From the NCBI GenBank assembly GCA_963675655.1, contig OY776489.1:3224001-3288000 (forward strand): DNA of 64,000 nt, given 5' to 3'. The number at the start of each line of letters is the position of its first letter. Positions within the stretch are counted from its first letter, which is position 1. A program made the position numbers and the translations under genes. Below, in pieces: positions 1-8,313 of this stretch. This DNA comes from CAXXOK01 sp963675655 (GTDB lineage: Bacteria > Bacillota > Clostridia > Christensenellales > Aristaeellaceae). The notes under the pieces are model-generated. The model saw nothing but the letters and a program-made list of their open reading frames with translations. It had not been told where the DNA came from and did not search any database.

Positions 1-164
1 TCATCAATGCCGGTGCGCAACGCATACTGGAGGTCGGCGGCATACTTTCGCCGGGACAGGAAACGCGCTATACCCTCACCCGGCATACATTGGGCAACGG
101 GGGCGATACCTCAACAGTCAACGATGCCGTTGTTCCGGCCTTTGCAATGACGTCCAACGATTAA
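1..164 (+). CDS. C-terminal end of an unidentified protein (partial)
   Basis: An open frame enters from the left edge of the window and ends at TAA 162-164, giving the last 53 residues of a protein that ends PAFAMTSND. The tail is rich in Gly, Thr, Ser and Val and looks like the end of a beta-rich or secreted domain, but there is no motif I recognise. It stops 22 nt before the PilT-like gene on the same strand, so the two are probably co-transcribed and it may belong to the same surface or pilus function. That link is inference only. Confidence 0.5.
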   Translation, partial: INAGAQRILEVGGILSPGQETRYTLTRHTLGNGGDTSTVNDAVVPAFAMTSND

Positions 165-186
165 GCAAAGCAGGTGGCGATATTAA

Positions 187-1257
187 ATGGAAGAAAATAT
201 ACCCAGTTTGGAGATTATACTACGACAGGTGCTTACGCAAAAGGGATCGGATTTATATATTATCCCCAACGCCTGTATTACGTCGAAGATCAACGACCGG
301 CTGATTCCATTGTCCCACGACAAGCTGACGATTGCGGATTGCAGGGAGCTGATTCGGCAAATCTACGTGCATGCCGGCAACCGCTCTACCCAACGCCTTC
401 TGGAAGACGGGGACGACGATTTTTCTTTCGGTCTGGCCAGAATTGGGCGGTTCCGCTGCAACGCCTTTAAACAGCGGGGCACATTAGCCGCCGTACTGCG
501 CGTTGTTCCTTTTTCGCTCCCCGATCCCGCAGCGCTCCATATTCCAAAGATTGTACTATCGCTGGGGCAGAAAAAACGCGGCATGGTACTGATAACCGGC
601 CCGGCCGGAAGTGGGAAAACCACGACACTCGCCTGTATGATCGACCAAATCAACCAGACTGCCAGCAACCATATTATTACGTTGGAAGATCCCATTGAAT
701 ACCTACATCCCCATAAAAACTGTCTGGTAACCCAGCGGGAAATTGAGAATGATACGTTGGATTTTGCCCATGCTCTGCGCGCATCTCTTAGGGAAGCGCC
801 GGATGTGATTTTGCTGGGAGAAATGCGCGATCTGGAAACCACACAAACCGCACTGACCGCAGCAGAGACCGGGCACCTGCTGTTGTCCACACTCCATACG
901 CTGGGCGCAGGAAAAACCATCGATCGGATTATTGATATTTTCCCCGCCGGACAGCAGCAGCAAGTACGTTTACAACTCTCCATGGTATTGCAGGCTGTAG
1001 TAAGTCAGCAATTGATCCCTACGGTAAGCGGCGGCCTTGTGCCCGCCTTTGAGGTGATGGTTGTCAATAGCGCCATTGCCAATATGATCCGGGAAAACAA
1101 GGTACAACAGCTGCAAAACGTTATTTATGCAGGTGCAGCCGAAGGAATGCTCTCTATGGATTCCTCCATTCTGCACTTATACCAAAACGGCGTTATTACC
1201 CGCGAAAACGCTTTATTGTACGCCATCAATCCGGATATGCTTGGCAAGCGGATGTAG
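187..1257 (+). CDS. pilT: PilT-type twitching/retraction ATPase
   Basis: Secretion-superfamily ATPase of the PilT branch, 356 aa, the usual length for PilT. Walker A GPAGSGKTT lies at residues 138-146, the Asp box around TLEDPIEY (165-172), Walker B region DVILLGEMRD at 206-215 and the His box STLHT at 234-238. A C-terminal MIREN segment resembles the AIRNLIRE motif needed for pilus retraction. In type IV pilus systems PilT is a cytoplasmic hexamer that powers pilin disassembly. The ATG at 187 follows AGGTGG with good spacing. No pilB, pilC or pilin genes are in the window, so any pilus locus would lie to the left. A role in a related competence or secretion machine is also possible. Confidence 0.85.
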   Translation: MEENIPSLEIILRQVLTQKGSDLYIIPNACITSKINDRLIPLSHDKLTIADCRELIRQIYVHAGNRSTQRLLEDGDDDFSFGLARIGRFRCNAFKQRGTLAAVLRVVPFSLPDPAALHIPKIVLSLGQKKRGMVLITGPAGSGKTTTLACMIDQINQTASNHIITLEDPIEYLHPHKNCLVTQREIENDTLDFAHALRASLREAPDVILLGEMRDLETTQTALTAAETGHLLLSTLHTLGAGKTIDRIIDIFPAGQQQQVRLQLSMVLQAVVSQQLIPTVSGGLVPAFEVMVVNSAIANMIRENKVQQLQNVIYAGAAEGMLSMDSSILHLYQNGVITRENALLYAINPDMLGKRM

Positions 1258-1303
1258 GCTTCCTATTCTTTCGTTCCCGTTACGGCGCTGAAAGGATAAT
1301 GAT

Positions 1304-1822
1304 TTGCAAAGAATTGTGATTATTGGTTGCAGCGGCAGCGGAAAATCCACCTTGTCCCGTATACTCGGTCAGCGGTTGGGGTTGCCGGTTACACATCTGG
1401 ATCAGGTTTTTTGGCGTACAGGCTGGGTAAGCGTGGATAAAGAAACCTTTGATACGCAACTGGCGCAAACACTCGAAACCCCGGCATGGATTATCGATGG
1501 AAATTTCGACCGTACGCTTGTATGGCGCCTATCCCATTGCGACACGGCCATTTATCTGGATTATCCGCGTAGTGTATGCTTATATGGTGTTTTAAAGCGT
1601 GTATTATTCTCCTACGGCCGAACCCGTCCCGATATGGCATCCGGCTGTCCCGAACATTTGGATTGGGCTTTTCTGAAATGGATTTGGCACTTCAACCGTA
1701 CCCATCGGCCCGGAAACATAACGGCATTGCAGGATGCGGAGCAAGCGGGCGTTACCGTGCTGCGTTTTACCCACCGACGGCAATGCAGGCGTTGGCTAAA
1801 GGCGTTGTCGCCAATAAAATGA
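1304..1822 (+). CDS. FlaR/adenylate-kinase-like P-loop kinase
   Basis: Small P-loop nucleotide kinase of 172 aa. The Walker A motif GCSGSGKST starts at residue 8 and is followed by the strand-helix pattern of adenylate-kinase-like proteins annotated as topology modulation protein or FlaR. The downstream motif WIIDGNF is typical of that family. The start is TTG 1304, seven bases after AAAGGA; no ATG offers a better start. The substrate is unknown, and the old name 'DNA topology modulation' rests on weak evidence. It lies 46 bp after pilT and ends just before a bidirectional terminator. Confidence 0.7.
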   Translation: MQRIVIIGCSGSGKSTLSRILGQRLGLPVTHLDQVFWRTGWVSVDKETFDTQLAQTLETPAWIIDGNFDRTLVWRLSHCDTAIYLDYPRSVCLYGVLKRVLFSYGRTRPDMASGCPEHLDWAFLKWIWHFNRTHRPGNITALQDAEQAGVTVLRFTHRRQCRRWLKALSPIK

Positions 1823-1828
1823 AACAGT

Positions 1829-1858
1829 AGAGCGGATAAGCGATATCTTATCCGCTCT
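1829..1858. terminator. Bidirectional hairpin terminator
   Basis: A perfect 12-bp stem (AGAGCGGATAAG, 1829-1840, with 1847-1858) and a 6-nt loop lie between the convergent kinase-like and GH95 genes. Its position suggests that it ends transcription from both sides. Confidence 0.75.
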
Positions 1859-1882
1859 TACTTATCTAGTTATAGGCTTCAT

Positions 1883-4048
1883 TTACTTTTCGCAATCGTA
1901 AATGTGCTTTTCGATGAGTACGCCATCGGCCCAGCGCAAATCGACCGCTTTGCCGCCCTTTATGTGCAGTCCCGTTACGCTGCCGTTAGCAAACGCTTTG
2001 GGTAATGCGGGCAGCAATTTGACGTTTCCGCCTCGATCCTGCACCAATAACGCGGCAATCGCTGCCGTGCCGCCAAAGTTACCGTCTATCTGAAACGGCG
2101 GGCACAAATCCCACAAATTAGGCGCTGTCGAGCGTGTAAGCAGTGTATGCAGTTGATGATAGGCGCTTTCCGCATCGCCAAGTACCGCAAAAAGGTTGGC
2201 CAGCCAGGCGCAGCTCCACCCCGTGTGCCCTCCGCCGTAGGCAAGCCTGCGGTCGATAGAGTGGCGGCAGGCCTCACGAAGCGCGCTGTCTCCTTCAAAA
2301 AGCTCGGAAGGATAGAGCCCATACAGATGGGAAAGATGCCGGTGCCCCGGCTCCACCTCCTCAAAATCTTCACACCATTCTTGCAGCTGCCCGTATTTCT
2401 CAATCTGATATGGGTACAAAGCCTCTAGCTTGGCTGCAATTTCTTTGCGCAATGGATCGTCTATCTCCAACGCAGCGCACATTTTTTGGAAATGGTCGAA
2501 CACTTCTCTTGTAAGTGTCATATCCATAGTAGACGCATACGCAATGGATGACGTCTCCCCATTTGCCGTCCGAAACGCATTTTCCGGCGACGCGGATGGG
2601 CATATCACCTGTTTGCCGTTATGCTCTACCAGAAAATCCACGCAAAACAGCGCGGCTTCTTTCAGAATCGGGTATGCCATATGGCGTAAAAACACCTGAT
2701 CACCGGTATATTCATAGTACCGCCATAGCAACTGACACATCCAGACCCCGCCAAGCGGGAAGAAAGCGTATTGCCCGCTCCCCTTCTCTGCTTCATCATG
2801 GCCATGTATGGAGCCTACCGGCTGTGTACTCGCCCAGCAATCGGTGTTATGGCTTAGCGAAAACCCGCGGCAGCCGAAATGCACCTGCGCGGTTTTCTTC
2901 CCGTTTTCGCATAGTTTTTGTAAAAACGCAAAATATGGCAACATGCACTCCGCAATCCCACAGGAAAGCGCAGGCCAATAGTTCATTTGCGCATTGATAT
3001 TGGTGGTATAGTTACACGACCAAGGCGGCCTCATTTCCCAATTCCACAACCCTTGCAGGTTCATTGGCAGACCCCCCGGACGGGAGCCCGCAATCATTAA
3101 ATACCGGCCATATTGAAAATATAACGCAAACAATCCGGGGTCTTCCCCGCCAGCCTGCAGCCTTTTTAGCCGCTCATCCACAGGCAAATCCAGCTGCGGG
3201 CCTAAATCCAGCGCCACACGCTCGAATAATTGTTGATAATCCTTCTTGTGCGCCTGATAGATTCCATCAAACCCGAGTTGTGAATAGGTTTCTCGTACAT
3301 CCGGGTTTTCAACGGCAGTAAAAGCCAGAATGATATCGCTTGCATCCTGTATCCGCAGAGATTCGCCATCGCTAACCGCGTGCCCATCGGTATGCAGCAG
3401 CGAAAGCACCGCGGCAAACCGAATGCCCTTTTCGCCCCACTGTATTGGATCGGGCGTGTTGGTATAACTTGGGTCCACATGCTCCGGGCATTGCCCATTT
3501 ATTTCGATTCCGGCAGCATCCGCCTGAACCATGCAGCGTAATTCACTCTGGAAACGCGTGGTTATATCCAACGCTTTCTCCGTAGCCGTAAACCGTATCA
3601 ATAACGCGCGATGCGGATAGCTGATAAAGCAGGTTTGCCGGAATTCCACGTTGCTTTTTCGGTAGCTTACTCGTGTGCACGCATCCGCTAAATCCAGCTC
3701 GCGGCGGTAGGCTGTTGTTTCACCGTGAAAATGTGATTGTATTTTCAGGTTGCCAAGCGGCAAGTACCCTTCCGTAAACTCACCTAGCATTTCCTTTTCC
3801 AGCAAATGCTGCGCTTCACTGTACTTTTGAGAAAACACCAGCCTTCGCACTTCCGGCAGTGCGCTCAGCGCACCCGGTTTGTTTTTATCCCGTGCATACC
3901 CCGACCATAGCGTACCTTCGTTTAGCCCAATGGTTTCATGTTCGGGATCGCCCCATACCATCGCCCCCAGCCTGCCGTTTCCCAATGGGAGCACCTCTTC
4001 CCAGCAGGCTGCCGGGTGCTGGTAGTGTAATACGTAAGAATCACTCAC
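1883..4048 (-). CDS. GH95-family alpha-L-fucosidase-like hydrolase
   Basis: 721-aa glycoside hydrolase of family GH95, whose members are inverting alpha-1,2-L-fucosidases and some alpha-L-galactosidases. The N-terminal beta-sandwich opens with PLGNGRLGAMVWG (21-33), a GH95 signature. The (alpha/alpha)6 barrel carries the Asn pair in NYTTNIN (N350, N352), the general-acid glutamate in SASPEN (E489) and the late Asp in QIDGNFGG, matching residues known for the Bifidobacterium AfcA enzyme. There is no signal peptide, so it should act in the cytoplasm on imported oligosaccharides. It is the last gene of a three-glycosidase operon and overlaps the GH31 gene by 4 bp. Fucosidase versus galactosidase activity cannot be settled from sequence. 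Confidence 0.88.
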   Translation of the reverse strand: MSDSYVLHYQHPAACWEEVLPLGNGRLGAMVWGDPEHETIGLNEGTLWSGYARDKNKPGALSALPEVRRLVFSQKYSEAQHLLEKEMLGEFTEGYLPLGNLKIQSHFHGETTAYRRELDLADACTRVSYRKSNVEFRQTCFISYPHRALLIRFTATEKALDITTRFQSELRCMVQADAAGIEINGQCPEHVDPSYTNTPDPIQWGEKGIRFAAVLSLLHTDGHAVSDGESLRIQDASDIILAFTAVENPDVRETYSQLGFDGIYQAHKKDYQQLFERVALDLGPQLDLPVDERLKRLQAGGEDPGLFALYFQYGRYLMIAGSRPGGLPMNLQGLWNWEMRPPWSCNYTTNINAQMNYWPALSCGIAECMLPYFAFLQKLCENGKKTAQVHFGCRGFSLSHNTDCWASTQPVGSIHGHDEAEKGSGQYAFFPLGGVWMCQLLWRYYEYTGDQVFLRHMAYPILKEAALFCVDFLVEHNGKQVICPSASPENAFRTANGETSSIAYASTMDMTLTREVFDHFQKMCAALEIDDPLRKEIAAKLEALYPYQIEKYGQLQEWCEDFEEVEPGHRHLSHLYGLYPSELFEGDSALREACRHSIDRRLAYGGGHTGWSCAWLANLFAVLGDAESAYHQLHTLLTRSTAPNLWDLCPPFQIDGNFGGTAAIAALLVQDRGGNVKLLPALPKAFANGSVTGLHIKGGKAVDLRWADGVLIEKHIYDCEK

Positions 4049-6063
4049 GGTTTCATCTCCATGATAGTCATGCCACTGTCCACACGACTAAATACGGGAA
4101 TCACGCTCAGCGGCGCGTATGCGGTTATGGTGCTTCCGCCCGTATAGGTACTGCCGGTTGCCTGCTCCACCCAATCCGTTCCTTTCGGCAGGTAAACCAT
4201 GCGTTCCGTTACCCCTGCGCTAAGCACGGGCGCAACCAGCAAATCCGGTCCAAACATATAAACCGTATCCTGCTTCCATGCCTCTTTATCCTGCGGAAAG
4301 TCAAAAAACAAGGGTCGCATTGCAGGCGCTCCGGTTTCATGCACCTCCGCCATCACCTTACGGATATAGGGACGCAGCCGTTCCCGCATCCGAATATAAT
4401 GGCTCAGCAGTGCCTGCATTTCTTCTCCAAAGCTCCAAACCTCGTTTGGCGCGCCGCTGCCAAATTGGCGTACACCCCCGCGGTATTCTTCGGCAGGCGG
4501 TTCGTAGGGTAATCGATCTCCATGCATGCGCATTGCAGGGGTGAACACACCCCACGCGAACCATCGCGCTAGTAACTCCCGGAATTCCGGATCGTTGGTT
4601 TTCCCGCCAATGAACCCGCCCAGATCACTATTCCACCAGGGAATCCCGGCCATGCCCATGGATAATCCTGCCGCCAACTGCTCCCGCATAGAGCGGAAGG
4701 ACGAATCCACATCGCCGGACCATACCAGCGCGCCATAGCGCTGGCTGCCTGCCCATGCGCAGCGTACCAGATTGAGAATATCCTGTTGCCCCTCAGCAGT
4801 CATGCCGTCATAAAAAGCTTTACTGTACATCGTCGGGTAGATATTTCCCACCTGCATAGCCGGGCCAGCATGGTAGCGGTGAAGGTCGAAATCGTATACC
4901 CCATATTCGGGCTCCGCCTCATCCAGCCAGAAGATCCGAATTCCATGTTGGTAATAGTTTTCTTTCGCCTTCTGCCAAATAAACTCCCGTGCATCAGGGT
5001 GGGTTGCATCAAAGAACACGCACTCACCCATCCAGTTCATATGCACCGGCACGCCTCTGTCCAGTGTGACCAGATAGCCCTTTTCTTCCATCTCTTTAAA
5101 GTTGCGGCTGCGGCTATCCACGGTGGGCCAAATAGACACCATCAGCTTTATACCAAGTGCCTTTAGTTCCTCTATCATGGCGGGTACATCCGGCCAATCC
5201 ACCGGATCAAACATAAACTCGCCCTGTATGGTCCAATGGAAAAAATCAGCTACGATCACATCCATCGGTAGCCCCAGTGCTTTATGTTTACGTGCAACGG
5301 TCATCAGTTCTTCCTGCGTCCGGTAACGTAGGCGGCACTGCCAATACCCCATGCCATATTCCGGCATCATAGGCGCATGCCCTGTCACATCCGCATAGGT
5401 GCGGATGATTTCCGCAGGCGTATCCCCGGCGGTGATCCAATAATCCATTTCCTGGGTTGCGCCGGCCTCCCACTCCATAACGTTGGTACCGAAAGAAGCG
5501 CGGCCAATCGCGGGGTTGTTCCATAAAAAACCATAACCAAGGCTGGAGATGTAAAACGGTACCGACGCTTGCGTATTACGATGCGCCAGTTCCAAAACAG
5601 CGCCCTTTTTATCCAAAAGTCCATCCTGATACTGCCCCATGCCGTACATGTGCTCATCCAGCTGGCTTTCAAACCGCGCCGTCAGACGGCAGGCATCCTG
5701 CCCCGGCACAGGCGATAACTCCCGGCCACTGATATTCAGCGGCGTGGCATAGCGGCTAATGTCCTCGCGATTACGCCAATATTCTTCCAGCAGCGTTGCA
5801 CCTTTTGTATTGGTAAAGCGCAGCCAGCCTTCTGCATTGATTTGGCAAATCAGTCCGCCATTTTGAATCGTGGCTGATTCCCCGTCAATTTGTATCTGTA
5901 CCCCATCGGTTGTCTGCTCCTCCAGCAGTGCCCAATGGTGCCCGGTAAAATCCGCATTCTTTGTAGCGCGTACCCGCAGAGCATTTTGACCCCAAGGTTC
6001 TATTTGCAGCAATTCTCTGCCCATGCGGCGGCAGAGACGCCCCTTGCTTTGCTGATAAATCAT
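4045..6063 (-). CDS. GH31-family alpha-xylosidase/alpha-glucosidase
   Basis: 672-aa retaining glycosidase of family GH31. The N-terminal beta-sandwich is followed by a TIM barrel with the nucleophile in WLDEAEPE (D381) and the acid/base in WSGDVDSSF (D451). The substrate segment ADFFHW (272-277) and overall layout resemble YicI-type alpha-xylosidases more than sucrase-type enzymes, but this is a visual judgement. It has no signal peptide. The start ATG 6063 lies 12 bp downstream of the GH42 stop, with AGGAGG before it, and its stop overlaps the GH95 start. Together with beta-galactosidase and fucosidase neighbours it would remove an alpha-linked side sugar. Confidence 0.88.
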   Translation of the reverse strand: MIYQQSKGRLCRRMGRELLQIEPWGQNALRVRATKNADFTGHHWALLEEQTTDGVQIQIDGESATIQNGGLICQINAEGWLRFTNTKGATLLEEYWRNREDISRYATPLNISGRELSPVPGQDACRLTARFESQLDEHMYGMGQYQDGLLDKKGAVLELAHRNTQASVPFYISSLGYGFLWNNPAIGRASFGTNVMEWEAGATQEMDYWITAGDTPAEIIRTYADVTGHAPMMPEYGMGYWQCRLRYRTQEELMTVARKHKALGLPMDVIVADFFHWTIQGEFMFDPVDWPDVPAMIEELKALGIKLMVSIWPTVDSRSRNFKEMEEKGYLVTLDRGVPVHMNWMGECVFFDATHPDAREFIWQKAKENYYQHGIRIFWLDEAEPEYGVYDFDLHRYHAGPAMQVGNIYPTMYSKAFYDGMTAEGQQDILNLVRCAWAGSQRYGALVWSGDVDSSFRSMREQLAAGLSMGMAGIPWWNSDLGGFIGGKTNDPEFRELLARWFAWGVFTPAMRMHGDRLPYEPPAEEYRGGVRQFGSGAPNEVWSFGEEMQALLSHYIRMRERLRPYIRKVMAEVHETGAPAMRPLFFDFPQDKEAWKQDTVYMFGPDLLVAPVLSAGVTERMVYLPKGTDWVEQATGSTYTGGSTITAYAPLSVIPVFSRVDSGMTIMEMKP

Positions 6064-6075
6064 TTGTTTACCTCC

Positions 6076-8118
6076 TTACGCTTCAACCAGCACCAGCACA
6101 CCATGGGCCGGCAAAGTAACCACGCCGGATACCAGCGTATCCGTCAGTAAGTCGGTATATTCATTCTCCAGCATCATCTGGTTGTCCGCAGTAAGACTGT
6201 TGAGAATAAAGATGTATTTACGCCCGTTTTCACCGATGCGCATCGTTGCCTCAAATCCATCCGGCAGTCCGGCGATTACAGGCTCTATCGCAGCTTCGGC
6301 TGCCACATTCCGGTATAGCTTCGTTAAAAAATCCACCCCGGTGCGAGCTGCAATATAGTAACAGCGTCCCTGCCCATACACATTACGCGTTACAACAGGC
6401 ATACCTTGGTAAAAATCATGCTGGTATGTCGCTAAAACCTCCGCTCCCTGCGGGTGGGAAAGTTCCATATACTCCCGGCAGGTAAACGTCTCCCCTTGAT
6501 AGGTAAATGTATTCTCCCGCTCCGCCGGCAGCGCATCCAGCTCTTCCGCCCAAATACCAGCGGTCTTTTTCAAGGGGCCGGGGAAACCGCCCTGGAAGCA
6601 CAGATCCTCTTCATCCACATATCCGGAAATATAAGTGATTACCAATGTGCCGCCTTTTTGCACAAAATCGTTTACTCTTTGCGCAAATCCATTTCGCAGC
6701 ATATAGCACATCGGCGCAACAACCAGCCGGTACCCCATAAGGTCGCCGGTTTGGTCAATCACATCCACGCCCAGCCCTGCTTTTGACAGCGCCGCATGGT
6801 GCGATTCCACCGTGTTTTCATATCCCTTTTCCACCGCGCCGAATTTTGCATCGTCCAGTGCCCAGCGGTTCTCCCAATCGTATACCAGCGCCACTTCGTT
6901 TTCGGGGGTGCTTCCCGTTACTTCGGCCAGACGTTTTAGCGCTAGACCCACATCGCACACTTCACGAAAAACACGGGTATTCCCATTGCCCACATGGTCA
7001 ACCACTGCGCCATGGAATTTTTCAAAACCTCCGCGCCCTTTACGAAACTGGAAGTACTGTACCGTATCCGAGCCGTGCGCAATAGCCTGCAGCCCTTGCA
7101 GCATCACCACACCCGGACGGCGCAGCGAGTTCATCAGCTGCCAGTTCACAGCGGATGGGCTGGACTCCATCATCATAAAGGGTTTCTTTCCGCCAACACC
7201 GCGCATTAAATCATGCCGGAAAGACACATCCCTGTAAACATCCGTGTCCTCCGCTGAGCATTTCCATATAGGGTAGTTATCCCAACTGGATCGATCCAAC
7301 AATTTTCCCAGAGCGAAGTAATCAATCGCCGGATAAGTGCTCATCAGGTTGGTTGTGCAGGGAATATCCGGCGTAATCCGTTTTAAAGGTTCAATTTCAT
7401 TTAAATAGAAATCGCAATGATGCCAACTGGTAAAACGCTGCCAAGCCAGCTTTAATCCATGGCTCTCATTCTCCCCCAGCCAGTCGGGAGACGTTGGGCT
7501 TTCAATCTGGTCAAACGAGGTATACCAATGCGACCAGAAACTGTTCCACCATGATCGGTTCAGGTTATCAATGGTGCCATACCGCTGCTTTAGCCAGTCG
7601 CGGAAAGCAGCCTGACATAACGGGCAATGGCATTCGCCGCCATACTCGTTGGATATGTGCCACATGCCCAGCGCCGGGTGTTTCCCATAGCGAATAGCCA
7701 GTTTTTCATTGATCATCCGCACTTTTTCCCGGTATACAGGCGAAGTAAGGCAATGGTTATGCCTTCCGCCATACAGCATTTTTTGGCGCACATTGTTCAC
7801 GCGCAGCACTTCTGGATATTTCTGCGCCAGCCAGGGCGGTCTAGCGCCGCTGGGTGTAGCCAGTACAGCTTTGATGCCGTTCTGGTGAAACATATCCATG
7901 ACTTCATCCATCCAACTGAAATTGAATTTTCCCTCTTCCGGTTCTAAAAAAGACCAGGAAAAGATGCCGATGCTAAGCGTATTGATACCCGCCGCTTTAG
8001 CTAAAGCCATATCTTCTTTCCAAATGGTTTCCTTTTGATCCATCCACTGTTCGGGGTTATAATCACCGCCATGTAGTAATACAGGCATATCTTTCATAAT
8101 CGGTGCATATTGTGCCAT
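6076..8118 (-). CDS. GH42-family beta-galactosidase
   Basis: 680-aa beta-galactosidase of family GH42. The TIM barrel starts with GGDYNPEQW (17-25). The Asn-Glu acid/base pair is in WHISNEYGG (N157-E158) and the nucleophile in MMMESSPS (E318). The CHCPLC segment (164-169) is a zinc-cluster feature seen in many GH42 enzymes. A trimerisation, glutamine-amidotransferase-like domain (about 400-600) and a small C-terminal beta domain follow. It has no signal peptide. ATG 8118 is preceded by AAGGAG. It is the first gene of the operon GH42-GH31-GH95, transcribed from a promoter at 8160-8188. Confidence 0.9.
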   Translation of the reverse strand: MAQYAPIMKDMPVLLHGGDYNPEQWMDQKETIWKEDMALAKAAGINTLSIGIFSWSFLEPEEGKFNFSWMDEVMDMFHQNGIKAVLATPSGARPPWLAQKYPEVLRVNNVRQKMLYGGRHNHCLTSPVYREKVRMINEKLAIRYGKHPALGMWHISNEYGGECHCPLCQAAFRDWLKQRYGTIDNLNRSWWNSFWSHWYTSFDQIESPTSPDWLGENESHGLKLAWQRFTSWHHCDFYLNEIEPLKRITPDIPCTTNLMSTYPAIDYFALGKLLDRSSWDNYPIWKCSAEDTDVYRDVSFRHDLMRGVGGKKPFMMMESSPSAVNWQLMNSLRRPGVVMLQGLQAIAHGSDTVQYFQFRKGRGGFEKFHGAVVDHVGNGNTRVFREVCDVGLALKRLAEVTGSTPENEVALVYDWENRWALDDAKFGAVEKGYENTVESHHAALSKAGLGVDVIDQTGDLMGYRLVVAPMCYMLRNGFAQRVNDFVQKGGTLVITYISGYVDEEDLCFQGGFPGPLKKTAGIWAEELDALPAERENTFTYQGETFTCREYMELSHPQGAEVLATYQHDFYQGMPVVTRNVYGQGRCYYIAARTGVDFLTKLYRNVAAEAAIEPVIAGLPDGFEATMRIGENGRKYIFILNSLTADNQMMLENEYTDLLTDTLVSGVVTLPAHGVLVLVEA

Positions 8119-8159
8119 ATTGATACGCTCCTTATGCTCGTTTTGTCTTATCTGGGTTT

Positions 8160-8188
8160 ATAGTAGCGGAAACACTCCCTTTTTTCAA
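8160..8188 (-). promoter_or_regulatory. Promoter of the glycosidase operon
   Basis: On the minus strand, TTGAAA (8183-8188) and TACTAT (8160-8165) are separated by 17 bp, about 40 bp upstream of the GH42 start. I saw no convincing catabolite-response (cre) element. Confidence 0.5.
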
Positions 8189-8250
8189 TGATTATTCAGT
8201 AGAAATACAGATTTGTCACTATTTACCTGATAAACACATGGGAAAATCCC

Positions 8251-8278
8251 TTGCCATGCCTCCTCTTTGCGGTATAAT
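8251..8278 (+). promoter_or_regulatory. Promoter of the ACT-MBL gene
   Basis: TTGCCA (8251-8256) and TATAAT (8273-8278) are separated by 16 bp, 35 bp upstream of the ATG at 8314. It is divergent from the glycosidase promoter. Confidence 0.6.
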
Positions 8279-8313
8279 GGATATGAATTTGTTACAAAGG
8301 CGGTACCGCGTGC

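Noticed and set aside
363..983. Long minus-strand ORF of about 206 codons inside the PilT-like gene
   Set aside because: It lies fully antisense to a well-supported gene, is Ser/Arg-rich without motifs and has no ribosome site. It is a shadow frame.
3859..4512. Plus-strand ORF of 217 codons across the GH95/GH31 junction
   Set aside because: Antisense to two intact glycosidases, low-complexity His/Arg/Pro composition and no start signal.
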